From: Mangifera indica
Taxonomy: Eukaryota > Streptophyta > Magnoliopsida > Sapindales > Anacardiaceae
Length of the DNA: 64,000 bases
Assembly: GCF_011075055.1 (NCBI RefSeq)
Contig: NC_058145.1
Coordinates: 2,864,887 to 2,928,886, forward strand
Direction of reading: 5' to 3'
In this document: piece after piece, positions 21,601 through 34,539 of the stretch
Position numbering within the stretch: position 1 is the first letter of the stretch
How the letters are laid out: the number at the start of each line of letters is the position of its first letter
The notes under the pieces: model-generated
The model's input: the letters and a program-made list of their open reading frames with translations, nothing else
Told to the model about the DNA's origin: nothing
Database searches by the model: none
Program-made: the position numbers and the translations under genes

Positions 21601-24600
21601 GTGAAAGTGTTTCTATTTTCCGTGCAAAATATGTTGGCGGTGGATATATTTTATAGTAGTTCAGAGTAAACTGACATTTAACAACAAATCTACGGTTTGA
21701 CTTATTAGTTTCTATTACCCCATTATCATATATTTTCCCACTGTTGGTTTTTCATTTTACATATAATTTCTCAAATCTATCTTCATAACTATAGAAAATC
21801 TACAGGGAGAAATATGTATATCTTTGTGGGCAGATAGAAGATGAAAAGGTTGACTCATCAAATGCCATGACTGAAGAAGAGAGTTCAATGGATGAAGACC
21901 CAATGCGTAGTCTGCGTGCGAGCCCAATTAATCCTTGTTCTAAAGATCGAACATCCATAGAAGATTTTGACATAATAAAGCCAATCAGCCGAGGGGCATT
22001 TGGGCGAGTTTTCCTCGCCAGAAAAAGAGCTACCGGTGACTTATTTGCTATAAAAGTAGGTATCCACATCTCCAGATATTGGCCGACTCATGTAGTGGTC
22101 AATACTACATGCTTCACAATTTTCTCACTATACTCTTTTTGTAGTGTATATGATTTTACGGACATCCTGCATTATAAAAACATGGATTAAATTGGGGATA
22201 CCATAGTATCAAGTAGTGTCATATATGATACGTGATTGCTAAGAACTTACCCATTTTTCATGGTACGAACTAATAAAGGGAGCTTATTTTGGGATTTTGA
22301 CCTTTAATAGAACTTTGCCTCTTTCTTGGTGCTACCAAACAAACCAGGACTAGTTTCTGAGTAGATTTTAATATTAGATATTGATAATGGAAGTGAAATT
22401 TTACCTTGGAGGTTTCATTCAATGACAAAGCAATCCAAAAAATTTCTTGGCTCCAGGGTTATTAGTTTATGCCTCTAATAGGTTAAGTTATTCTTGGAAG
22501 TTTCTGTAATGCACAGCTTGTCGAGCTTATGTGTGCTTAAGTTTATGGAAAAACATTTGTATATCTGAGTATTGAAAATGTTGTGTACAGCTTGTCCAGC
22601 TTATGTGTGACGTTCTTAAGTTTATCGAAAAACATTTGTATATCTGAGTATTGAAAATGTTGCGTATATATTTAGTCTACTGGATGTATGTACGCGTGTC
22701 AGTATGTACCCCTGTTTATGATAGAAGTGTTTAATGCTTGCCTAATTTATCAAAAAGAAAAGAATAAGCGTTAACATGACCCAAAATGGTCTTCATTCTG
22801 AAGAACTAATCTGTTGCAAGAATTGTCCCAGGTTTTAAAGAAGGCTGATATGATTCGCAAAAATGCAGTTGAAAGTATTTTGGCTGAGCGTAATATCCTA
22901 ATATCAGTTCGCAATCCTTTTGTTGTAAGCAAATTCCGTGTATGTAGAATCATTTCACAGATGCATTATGTGGATACTTATCTGATACTATATGATCTGC
23001 TGGTGTACAGGTCCGGTTTTTCTACTCTTTCACATGCAGGGAAAATCTTTATCTGGTAATGGAGTATTTAAATGGTGGAGATCTCTACTCTCTATTGAAA
23101 AACCTTGGTTGCCTAGATGAAGATATGGCCCGTGTATACATTGCAGAACTTGTAAGGACATATTCATATTCCTTAGTTGATGATTTTTGTGCTACTTGAT
23201 AAAAATTTCTCACAATGGTACAAATAGTTTGTTTAATATTTCTCAGGTTCTTGCTTTGGAGTATTTGCACTCTGCAAATGTTATTCATAGAGATTTAAAG
23301 CCAGACAACTTGTTAATTGGTCAAGATGGTCACATCAAGGTCAAGATTTTACAATCTAGTTCATAGTTTCCATTTTATTAAGCTTGAAAGTTGGAGATGG
23401 CGGGGGAAATATTCGATTATTGGCTCTTTATTAAACGCTCACTGTTTTCTTTACCTTTTTTCAAAAATTAATTTCTCAATGACTAAAGCACGACAGCATA
23501 CTTTAGCTGGCTCAAAATCAATATTTTTCTAGGAAATGGAAAAACTGCTTCAATTTTCTTTTGTGCCTTTAACAATTGCAATCATGAAAACGAGCAGTTA
23601 CAGTACACGGCATTTGAATAATCAGCAGCACAACTATTCCTCATTTGCTTAATATGTCAAAATTTACTGTTTTCCTGTGGGAATTGAGTTTATTTTTGTC
23701 TACTTATTTCTAAAATTACACAACATCGATGACAGTTTGCTTTGTATTTCCATGTTTGCTATGCTGTGAGAACTCTTCAGTTTTCATTCAAACAGTGGGC
23801 ATTTTGTTAATTATCACCTCTCACTTTCTTCTATTACAGTTGACAGATTTTGGGCTCTCTAAGGTTGGTCTTATCCATAGCACGGACGACTTATCAGGTT
23901 CATCACTCAGTAGTGCTGGACTTCTTGGAGATGAACCAAAAACTCAACCTTCATTGAATGGAGAACAGCGCCAAAAGCATTCAGTTGTTGGCACACCCGA
24001 TTATTTGGCACCTGAAATACTTCTTGGCATGGGACATGGTAAGCAAGTAATGTGCTAGAAGGGTAGCATGCATGAATAAGAAATGAGAAAATGATTTTTG
24101 ATGCTCCACATTTTTCTCCTCCTAGGTGCAACTGCTGATTGGTGGTCTGTTGGTGTTATTCTATTCGAGCTGCTTGTTGGTTTTCCACCATTCAATGCAC
24201 CAACTCCACAGGTTGGCTATCTGAATATGATTAGTTTTGAATGATTCCAAACGGTCATTTAGGGTACAACTTCACCTCATGACAACTGTGTCCGGTTGAT
24301 TGCAGCAAATTTTTGACAATATATTGAATAGAGACATACCCTGGCCCGAGGTACCTGGGGAAATGAGCTATGAAGCTTATGATTTAATTGACAAGTAAGT
24401 TCTATAAATTGGATTTTTGCATTTTATGTCTGTTGGCCTTCATTCTATACTTAATGATCTTAAATGCATATTCTTTATATGTCCATATTGAAAGAGAATA
24501 TATGTTTGGCCAAAAGAATTGTCCCACCCTAGATTTAGTGTAAACCTAACTTCATACCCTCCAACTTTTAAAAACCCAAACTCCCAACAATAAACAAAAT

Positions 24601-27048
24601 TCTATTAAAAAACTTAGTTAATGTTAAGAGCAAAATTATTATTTAACAAAAAATTTAAAGAACTAAAATTTTATTATATTCTTCCTCTTTTTAGTTTAAA
24701 AATTTAACAATTTCTCTCATCCAAAATTTAAAAAGTGATAATTTATCCTTAGGGTTTGAAACCGTCGTTGGAAACAACGAAGTTTGCCATCTCTTCTTGG
24801 CTTACTTCTCTTGCTGACTTGTTTTCACCTACCGATGACAATGATTTCCTTCAATGAAGATAATTTCGTCTTTGTCGGAGAAAATAACTTTAATTAGAGA
24901 CATGAGTTTGATCTGTAAGGAGACATAACCCAAGTGGGAGGATGAATGTGATTGGAGATAACGAACTTTGCCGTCTCCGACGATGGTTTTAAAACCCTAA
25001 GGGTGAAAATGTCACTTTTCAATCTTTTGGTGGGGGAAAGTTGTTGATTTTCAAATTGAAAGGAAAAAAATGTGATAAAACTTCTGTTTTTAAATTTTTT
25101 TTATTAAATAATGATTTTACCTTTAATTTTAACGAAAAATTTTATCAGAATTTTGTTTATAAGTGAAATTTTGGATTTTTGAAAATTAGAGAATAAGAGT
25201 TCAAGATCACACATAATCTTGGGTGGAAACAAGTCTTTTGGCCTATATGTTTTTGTTGGATGGTTCTTGCACCCATTAGAATCAGTGCCAGCATATATGC
25301 AAATTACGTTAACACATTTGTAATTGATTTCTTCCAGATTGTTAACTGAAAATCCACATCAAAGGCTTGGAGCAACAGGAGCCAAAGAGGTAAACTAATA
25401 GCAAAGGCTTATTTATAATTATAATATGATTTCGGGAACTAAGCTGACTCTTTTGGCAGGTGAAGAGTCATCCTTTCTTCAAGGATATCAGCTGGGACAC
25501 GCTTGCAAGGCAAAAGGTCTAATTTCAACATTCTTGATATCCTCGCAGGAAAAAGGTCTTACAAGTAAACTCTTAACACAACTTTTTCCTTACTCGGTAA
25601 CCACTATTTTGCCGCAGGCTATGTTCATACCAGCAGCAGAGACACTTGACACTAGTTACTTTGTGAGCCGTTATGTGTGGAACCCTGATGATGAAAATGT
25701 TCAGGGAGGTAGTGATTTTGACGACATGACAGACTCATGCAGCAGTTGTTCACTTAGCAACACCCATGAAGAGGATGTGAGTACATACTTTATCCTGATC
25801 ATCTGTAGACCTCTTTGCACATAGGGCTGTTAGTAGGTCCGACCATGGCCTGACACCATTTGACAACAGCTTCAATCTGATTGTTTTAATGCCAACTAAT
25901 TTAGGGCTTGACCTCTGTGGAACTATGTAGACAAAGTAGAAAGTCAAAGATATGATGAGAAATTGAAAGCAAGAAATTTATGAGAACTTCCATTAATTCG
26001 AATCTGATGAGGATTTTGGTGGCCCTATCTGTTCAATATTTTATCTATTCTGAGTGCTGTTTTCTTGTACAACAGGGGGATGAATGTGGCAGTTTAGGAG
26101 AATTCAATTCCTCAACTCTTTCTGTGCAGTACTCCTTTAGTAACTTCTCATTCAAGGTAAAACCTTCCACACCTACCATTTATATTCTATTGTCATGAGA
26201 AAAATTATAATATTAGATGGAAATGATTCATTGTTGCTGCTCGTATGGCTTTATTTAACCTGACTAGATTGCTTGCATAACATTTTGAATAGAAGTATGC
26301 TTTTTAAGAATTGCAATACTTCATTTAATAGCTGTTGTGTTAGATATTTTTATCTTCAATTAGAGAAACTGTGCCTGGGAAAGGTGTAAGGTCAAGGGGA
26401 TGAATGAATCAAAATTATATTTTTCCGCACCGAAATTATGACACTGTTGTGTTCTTGAAAGCTTCCTTCTAAGACTTCATTTACTCAGGTTTCAATTGAT
26501 ATATTCTCTCCCTTTGGTCCAATTTAATCTCTTGTCCAAGTTGACGCAGTCAGTTTTGCTCTAAAGGGCCTTAATGTAGCTAACCATTGACTAACTCAAT
26601 TTAAGTTGCAAAAGCCTGGGATAGGTATATATAAAACGGTTCTCAGCCTTGGTCCTGGAACTTTAAACAGGGGTTTTCGGAGACCAGGATGATTGGCTAA
26701 TGCTAGTGCACACTTCTTGTCACATTCAAAGCCCTATCAACGTAATGAGCCAAGTCCTTATTGAAGCCCAAATTAAAATGTGGGGATAACCAAAGATCTC
26801 TCTAATAGACTAGGAAGAGTCATAAGAGAATTTATATTGATGAGTAAAATAGTGCTGCAAACCAAATTTTTTATTATGGTTATGGTGCTAAACATCAAAT
26901 ATCCGCTCTATTTATGAAATTACAATCTGATTGAGAATTTACATGTTTGTTTGCTCAGAACTTGTCCCAGCTGGCTTCTATCAATTATGATATGGTGGTG
27001 AAGAGCGCCAGCGAATCAAAAGAATCCTCCAAACCACCTGTTCCATGA
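18614..27048 (+). CDS. IRE: IRE, AGC-family serine/threonine protein kinase (root-hair elongation)
   Basis: Seventeen coding exons: 18614-19016, 19328-19395, 19476-19652, 19826-21199, 21401-21573, 21806-22055, 22832-22924, 23011-23151, 23247-23339, 23840-24038, 24126-24211, 24306-24394, 25338-25389, 25460-25516, 25618-25776, 26076-26156, 26959-27048. All introns are GT-AG and phases agree, giving 3585 nt and 1194 residues, close to Arabidopsis IRE. In order: a disordered N-terminus with an Asn run; the conserved [20 protein letters not shown] and [19 protein letters not shown]; a helical domain; a CX2C...H...C finger ([20 protein letters not shown]) near residue 498; then the kinase domain with GAFGRV (795-800), ATP lysine K815, HRD (907-909), DFG (927-929) and [11 protein letters not shown] with T976; the C-terminal extension has FSNFSF. 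In Arabidopsis, IRE promotes root-hair tip growth. All catalytic residues are present. Intron 12 contains a family A element. Confidence 0.93.
18746..18775 (+). repeat. AAT microsatellite in IRE exon 1
   Basis: (AAT)n run with one AAA interruption encodes an asparagine-rich stretch near residue 45 of IRE. In-frame length variation is likely between individuals. Confidence 0.8.
24508..25243. mobile_element. Family A element, copy 3, inside IRE intron 12
   Basis: 736 bp from GGCCAAAAGAATTGTCCCAC to AAACAAGTCTTTTGGCC, with a perfect 9-bp duplication TATATGTTT (24499-24507 and 25244-25252). It makes up most of the 943-bp intron between the exons ending at 24394 and starting at 25338. The core near 24750-24990 contains two versions of CGAAGTTTGCCRTCTC in a palindromic setting. 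Splice sites on both sides remain intact. Confidence 0.9.
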
Positions 27049-29340
27049 AAGTTGACATGGTTACTTCACCATGTATAGACTCTCACTTACCAGACATCTT
27101 GTTGGCTCTTTCCATATGTATGGTTTGATGAAAAACTACAACCTTATTACAAGTTCAAGAAGATGCTGATATTTTTTCAGTTTTTTCTTTTTTAAACAAT
27201 ATAGGTGTACATCTGGTTGGAAGGTCTCAGTCCATGCTCACCAATTTACAATGAAAATGGACCTGAAGTTAGTCATCCTTCTGCCTATCCACCTCATAGG
27301 ATCATCCACACCAAAATGGCAGTTCATTGGAACAGGTCGTCGTTTTTTTCCAATTAATAAACGGCGTTCTTTTCTTTGTATATATTTACAAAAATATTTC
27401 TGATAGATAAAATTTTGTGATTTATTTAGGCTACGATTTTCCTGTGATTTAGTCTGTACTTCCTCTCAGTTTTTGTTTTTTTTTTAAATAAAAATGATCT
27501 ATAGTCTATACCTTCTAAAAATTAATCATTTTTTCTTGTAATGCACATGCACTTCAGTTTATAGATGACTAACATAGATTAGATAATAGATAGAACACCA
27601 CAAAGAGGCCTTCTTTTAGCTCTCATTGGTTGCCAATCCTTGCCATTATATATAATAAAAAGAGTGCAAGAGGGGTTTAAAGATGGAATATTTACTTTCT
27701 TCTCTGTGTTGCACTGATATGATTGCATTGTTTAAGAAGTACAGCCCCATTCTGTGCCCAATTAATCATCAAAGTGAGTTGGCATTCCACTTCCCTCCTT
27801 TATTTTTTTGACAGAAATGAAGGGTTGCGCCTTCACTGCCACCAACTTCATGATAAGTTAACATCATCAAATGAAGACAGCTTGGAATTTTATGAAGTAA
27901 GTGGAAATACATATTACATCTCCAAGTAGGTAGCTCAATACTTAAAGTTGAAATATAAAAAGAGTTATAAATTCTTATTTCGTTTCTGGATATCTTATTT
28001 ACACATGCTCCAAATAGGGTTCCTTTTTTCATGCTATGTCTAAATCTTATTTATATGATAGCCTTTTTTCTTCATTAAAATAAAAGATACTTTATATATT
28101 AGATAAATATATATAAAATCAAAATTAACATGTAAAAAAGAAAAAGGGGCAGTAAAACATTTGATTGTTGTTTTCTAAATGATGTAATGGTGGTTGGAAT
28201 ATCATCATCAATATCATGGCATTTTATGTTGTTTCTTATTGCTAAGAGTCTCTTTCATCCTTTGAATCCCAGCTATCCCTTTATACATACAATAAAATAT
28301 ACACAATTAGATATCCAAATATGTGTCATCATGTAATTAGATAATTTTGAATTAAAGATAAAATAATACTCAATATTTGGATATCAAATTATATATTTAA
28401 AACTGTGTGCACGTAATATTGCTCAAACATATATACATATCTTAGTTCTCACTCAGTAACTATCATATATATTTCAAGATATCCAGGGGGACTACTGACT
28501 TTTATATTCCTTTTTTACAGTAGTTAAATCTTCAGATAGTTTAATGTTCTAAGAGACCATTTTAAGGGTCAACCTCAAACTTTATAAATCCTTAACTTGA
28601 GATGTATTATGGCTGTTCGTGAACACATTGTGTCTGTGTTTCTAGTACAATGGTTTTGTAGTGACACATGGGTTAGTGTCGGGACACATGTTCCTGGCGA
28701 TGCTAATCAAGCGAATCTTCGACACCAAATTTCGGGTCGGGGAAGGCCTGCCCGGCTGTTTTATTGGCCAATGATGCTTTTGCTTCGGAAGGCCTTGATT
28801 CCGGTGGCCAATTGTTGAAATCGTGTTATGATTGTTATCTCATACCAAATAGGTAGAAAATCAGTAAGTTTTGTCTGGTAATATGAATAGTGAGCTTGTT
28901 TAATTTGTTGGTGGGGCTCAAAAGAGAGACTAAATACAAATACAAATCACCAATTGGGATTAACTAGCATTAGCTTATCTGTAAAGCGCAAAGTGTGCAA
29001 CATCTCCAATATACACAAAGGACCAAGAACCAATTATAGCAGAAACTTAAAAAAAATACATAATTTGTTTAAAGTTAGATTGGAAGGCTTAATGGTTTTG
29101 TGGGCATTGCCAACTTTCGGGAGCACTTAATTTTCTACTCAGCCTAACCTGCCTCTGATTGCCTTATCTGTTGATGTTGACAGGGCCTTATTAAGTCCTC
29201 TCTCGGTCATTACCTAATCAAGTATTTTATTGGTATGTTATACGTGATATTATTTTATATTTAATTTAAAAGTAATAAATTATATTATTTTAATTTAATA
29301 TTTAAAATTATGTGTATATTATTTTATTAATTTTTTATTA
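27049..29340. other. IRE 3' region and unassigned interval
   Basis: 27049 to about 27350 should hold the IRE 3' untranslated region. A candidate exon-like stretch at 27815-27897 (acceptor TTTTGACAG, donor GTAAGT) encodes RNEGLRLHCHQLHDKLTSSN in one frame but has no partner. 28597-28830 is noticeably richer in G+C than its surroundings with a 73-codon frame of unknown origin. Part of 28290-28425 looks like a family B MITE. No gene is supportable. Confidence 0.4.
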
Positions 29341-29469
29341 GACTAAATGATTTTCCCACCAAAGGTTTGATGAATTAATAACATTTAGGAATTTGAATTT
29401 TGAAACTTAAAATGTACAAATTTGTCATTTCATCCGACATTGTGTGAGCAATAGTCCTTCTTTTAGGCT
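29341..29469. mobile_element. Family A deletion derivative (129 bp)
   Basis: GACTAAATGATTTTCCCACC at the left, and AATAGTCCTTCTTTTAGGC at the right end, which is the inverted family A end. Flanks TTTTTATTA and TTGTTATTA match at 8 of 9. Almost all of the interior is missing, so this is a miniature derived from the larger family. Confidence 0.6.
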
Positions 29470-32160
29470 TTGTTATTATTAAATACTAGCTGAAATTAAA
29501 TAGATGTGGTAATGTAATGATCAACATGACCAAGCTTTCAAAATTAATATTGAAACCAATGGATGACCCTTTAAACAAGATTTAAAGTCTTGATCAAGAT
29601 TTAATTTGTATTAATTAAATTTCTCATTAATACAAATAATTATTGTGACTGTGATATAGTTATGATAATTGATGTTGATCCATTTGTTCATATGTCTATG
29701 TTGCTTACTTCCTTAGAATATGATAAAATATTATCATCTAAATATTTAAATTTATATGATAAAAAATTATTATTTAAAATTTGAGAATATTTTGGACCAC
29801 CTATGATCAGATTGACTGATTCTTATTATTCTCTTCATCTTTCTCATATTATATGATTGTTTTAAAACAATTAAATTTTATGTATATATTTTTAGTATAT
29901 AATTTAAATATATAAATGATGTGTCATTATATAATTATATTATTTTAAATTAAAAATAAATTATCATTTAATCATATAATAACATATTATTTGTATATAT
30001 AAATTATATATAAAATATATATATATTATTCATTTTAAAATGGGTTCCATTTTTGAGCTTTTCATGTTATCCATTGTCTTCTTGGTATTTTTTTATTTTT
30101 CAGTTTATAAAGTTTTCATGCATGGAAAATTATTGTTTGTGGAATTTGTAATTGTAATATTTGAGATTTTCCCAAACAGATTAGGATTGATTTATACGTT
30201 TTTTTTTTCCCATTTGATGGTCAATTAGCATAACGTGTTCTACAAATAAGTTGTATATTACTTTCAAATTAAATTAATTAATTTGTTTGATATAATTATA
30301 AATTTAATAAAATTATTTACATTCAATTTTAAGTATTTTGATGATATATTATTTATGATTTTGACTTAAAATAAAATAATATATAATTATATAATAATAT
30401 ATTATCTGAGTAATTAATTGAAGATTCAAAACTGAGTGGATATAATATCAATAAAATTATTTGTATACTCTTTGAGTACACAAAATGAGTATATAAATGA
30501 TATATTATTATATGATTGAAGAATTTTGAATTAAAAATAAAATAACACATAATCACATGATGATATATTATTTATCTACTTAAAATTATATATATAACAT
30601 TATTTATATAATATTGCTATTATTAAAGAGCAATGCTACATATACATATATATATATTTTTATATATAATTTGGATATATAAATTATGCGTCATCATATG
30701 ATTTGATATTTTTTAATTTAAAATTATTTAATTAAATGATAATATATTATTTATATATTCAAAAAAAATATATATAAATAATTTTATTGATTATTAAATA
30801 GACGGTTCCCTTTATTACATTATGACCATTTTTCTTCCCCAACTTCTTTAATAATTAAAATATTATATATATATATCTTATTCCTTTGTTTTTTTCAGCT
30901 TAATTGTTATATATATATATATAATTTTTGTGAGAAATTAAACACAAAATAAATGAAATCGTTGAATTTTAAGTATTAATTGCTTGTTTCCAAACAAAAA
31001 TGATAATGTTTTTGACTAATACTGCCAAGAATCAGTGAACCAAACTGCTCGAGGGACTTTTCAAGAGTCTTTTTTATTTTCAAAGAATAATATCAAATCC
31101 TTCATCCACTTTGAAATGTTATGAAATGCTTACATAAGAAGTAGTACTTTAAGACTGAATAAACTAATCTAAAATTGGTTGGACTGCAACAAAAATGTTC
31201 AAGAGTTTGAGTCTCCTAGTTTCCAGCCTAATAATTAGACTTCAAATAAAAATATATATAAAGGTTGCTTTTTAATGGAAGAAAAAATAATATTTAATAA
31301 TATAATAATATATTATCAAAAAATAATATTACGAATATTTATTTTATATATATATATATTTGTATATCTAAAATAGATATACATAATTTTATTGATTATC
31401 AAAACATATAATTGGATACTTACAATTAGAGTGTATATAACATTGTTAAGTAGACTTCGACAAAACGGGTTTTTACCTGTTAGTATATGTACAAAAATAA
31501 GAAGGTATAGATTATTAGTACAAGAATCTATATAAAGAGTAATATTATATATACAAATAAATTTGATTAATTTTTATATATAAACCGATGTGATAGTACG
31601 TAATTGAGTAATTTTGAAGTGAGAAAATATGTAAACAATCATATTATTAAATCAGATAATATCATATTCATTTATATGAATAAATTAGTAAAATTTGTTT
31701 ATATATATAATTTTATCATATGTAAAAATTATTTGTACATAATCCTTTTTGTTGGCTCGTTGTATTAGTGGATGCCTATAATTTAACAAAAAAAAGTATT
31801 TCATTACTTTTAAAATTTGATATTATTCTTCTTTCTAATCTCAAATGGACAACCTAAAAACAGGTATAGATCCTTTTTGTGGGTATTATTAGTTTTTTGT
31901 AGTTCTTTCAATTTTTCAAGTAATATATGTGTACACTTGTTTAAATGACTTCTACTGAAAAATTCAAGAGTCAAATAGCTTTTGAGCATTAGTTTTATAT
32001 TGCATTACATTATTCAGGGAATTTTAGTGGACTGTTGGAATAAGCATTCCCTATTATTGTTAAAAATCATGTTACTCCATCATCTTGTTTCACTTGAATC
32101 ACTTCAAATATTTGTTTAGACAGTCTCATGGCACAACACACAAACACATTCGTACAAGCA
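29470..32160. repeat. AT-rich MITE graveyard
   Basis: Dense, overlapping family B-like inverted repeats (around 29880-30025, 30300-30480, 30455-30610, 31318-31440) plus a family D-like copy near 31540-31735 and (TA)n runs near 30840-30925. Repeated motifs include TCATATGATNNNATATTAT and TATATATAATTTKRATATAT. Open frames at 30040-30228 and 30353-30556 are chance products of AT-rich DNA. No host gene seen. Confidence 0.6.
30628..30789. mobile_element. Family B AT-rich MITE
   Basis: 162 bp beginning GAGCAATGCTACATATACAT and ending AATAATTTTATTG. Perfect 9-bp duplication ATTATTAAA at 30619-30627 and 30790-30798. Confidence 0.78.
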
Positions 32161-32169
32161 TTGATAAGG

Positions 32170-33690
32170 AGGAGTCTTGATCTATGAATACGGTAATTGT
32201 AAGAGAAAATTACGATGATTAAAAAATAATAAAACTTGTTAGTAATACGAGTACTACTTCTAGAAGTAAATGTAAAACTTCATTTGTTTGGAATCAATTT
32301 ACACATTTTTTTATGAGAATGGGAATGAGAGGCCAAAGTGTATGAGTTGCAATAAATCATATATATAAAATGGTGCCTCTCATGAGACTAAAAATAAAAG
32401 ATGTATAAAAGATTGTCCTAAGGACGTCAATACTAAGTAGATTAATTAATAATTGATTATAAGAATAATTTGTGAAGTAGAAAGATTTGTTAACCCATTT
32501 GAATTATGAAGTTAAGTCTTATACTAAGAACACTGCTAAGGTGAAGTGCTTAAAAATATATAGATTAGAGAAGGGAAAAAGTAAACTTGTTTTAAAGAGG
32601 GTTCTTAGTAGAATATGTTAACTTTTTCTATAATTAAAGGAAATATTTCTTTAATGACTTATTACATTGATGAAAATTAGGTTTTACAAAGTAAAATAAT
32701 CAACTTTTTCCATATTCCTTCTTCATACTAAGGGATATTTTATAAGAAAAAGTGTTTGGTTTCTTAAAAGAATAGAAAATTAAAAGGAAAGTTTTCTTTT
32801 TTATTTTGGACAATGTAAGTAATAATGATAAGATGAAAGATATTTTAATGAGATAACTTTATATATAAAAAATCTTGTTATATAATAGTGATTTTTTACG
32901 TGTAATATTAGACACATATCTTAAATCTTATTGTTCAAGAAAAGTTAAAAATTGCTAATACGAATTTACTTAAGATCTAAGAAATTATAGAACACATTAA
33001 ATGATTTGAGCATAAAAGAATTAAGTTTGGAGAACATATTGAACAAATTGGTGTGAGAAGCTAAAAAATGATTGCAAATAGGAGTTTCCACAGGATAGAA
33101 TTCCACTTTTTAAGTGTTAAAAGTGCATTAATGTATTTTCTTGTGTTTATTCATTTATCTTAATAGATCCTAGTTATAAATAATGTCTAACAAATGAAGA
33201 ATGAGACAAGGGAGAAAATATGCAAGTTTTTGAAACCATTTTACGATATTACAACTCTTCCAAATACCTCACAACAAACTTGTACCTTCAAAATGTGTGA
33301 AAAATTTAATTGCATTTAAATGAGGAGATAGAGAATGAGGATGAAGTTATTAGTAGCATGACAAAACAAATGAAACCACAATTCGAAAATTATTAGGATT
33401 CTTATAGTGTTATGTTAGCTATTGCATTTATTCTTGACCCACATTTCAAGTTTCAGTTTGTGGAGTTTTTTCACAAAAATGTTGATGATTTAACCATTGC
33501 ACAAAAAAGTTAGAGGCTATTAAGTAAGATATGTATGTATAAGCTTTTTAAAGCTTCAAGGTTCAATGGTCTAAAGAAGTTCTTGCCACCCTTTCAGTTA
33601 TGACTAGTGGTCCTAATACCCTTAAAGATGATACAAGTGTTAAGTCACCATACATTTTTGAATTTTTGTGATTAAAAGAGTATTATTTAT
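32170..33690 (+). pseudogene. hAT transposase relic (BED finger type)
   Basis: Broken frames in the correct hAT order. At 32280-32430 a BED-type finger region reads SFVWNQF, NGNERPKCMSCNKSY and IKDCPK. At about 32650-32720 it reads MTYYIDEN, stop, VLQSKIINFFHIPSSY. At about 32920-33060 it reads THILNLIVQEKLKIANTNLL and later IKFGEHIEQIGV. At 33360-33480 it reads MTKQMKPQF and SVMLAIAFILDPHFKFQFVE. The C-terminal dimerisation segment was not found. hAT transposases cut and paste DNA with 8-bp target duplications; this one has many stops and is dead. Ends and terminal inverted repeats not identified. Confidence 0.75.
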
Positions 33691-34539
33691 TATGTAATTT
33701 TACCTTTAAATTTGGTTGATTAATGACCAAATTGCTTTGGTCATGTATTTTACTATTTGGATCATTTGCTATTTGGTTGGTTGGAAAAGATTAAAAGTCA
33801 AAATTAACCTAAAAAATAGATTATCCGCAAGTGCAACTTTACCCGTGTAAGGTAAAATGCAAATTTATATTTTATACTTGTATAGAACTATAACTTTTTA
33901 TACCCGTATATGTTTTATCCATGTTTGTAATAGTCCGATCCTTACCAACTCAACCCATCCATTTTGCCCCGTTTATTGATAATGTTTGCTTTGTTGGGTT
34001 AAATAATAATAATAACAATAACAATAATATGCTACATAATTTAAACTTTCTGTGACTACAATGGAAGATCATAAAGAAGAGCCAAATGTTCATCCCATTA
34101 TCTCTTTTTACCTTGAAGCTTTTTACTAAGAAAGAGGGGAAAGATGCATGTACATACATGAAATTATATTTGAAGTATCCAAACAAATTTGTATTTTGTA
34201 CAAGTAGTATTTTGCTTCTTCAACCTCACAGCTCTTAAAGACTGGGGTGACCTTTTAATGGATATCTCCTTCTGTTATCTACAAATCCTGCAGTTCTTCC
34301 AATGCAACACTTGCCCACATTCAGAACAAGCTTCTACTTATGTTTAACAACATAATATATAAAATACCAGACAAGAAAAGAAAGAAAGAAAGAAAGGAAG
34401 ACAGACATGGTTAAACTTAATTTGCTTAAGAAACCAAATTTATTTCTTAAACACTTTGTTTCTTTTTTGGTTCTTCTGCTTATAAGATCCAAACAGTATA
34501 TAATTGCTGTCCATTTGTAAAATCCTGAAGCTTTTCTTT
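33691..34539. other. MYB 3' region and gene-free interval
   Basis: AT-rich, with an AATAATAACAATAACAAT microsatellite near 34000-34030 and a GAAA repeat at 34375-34400. The last few hundred bases should hold the MYB 3' untranslated region (minus strand). The frame at 33950-34186 is not convincing. Confidence 0.4.
34375..34400. repeat. GAAA microsatellite
   Basis: Imperfect (GAAA)n purine tract about 140 bp beyond the MYB stop codon. Confidence 0.8.
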
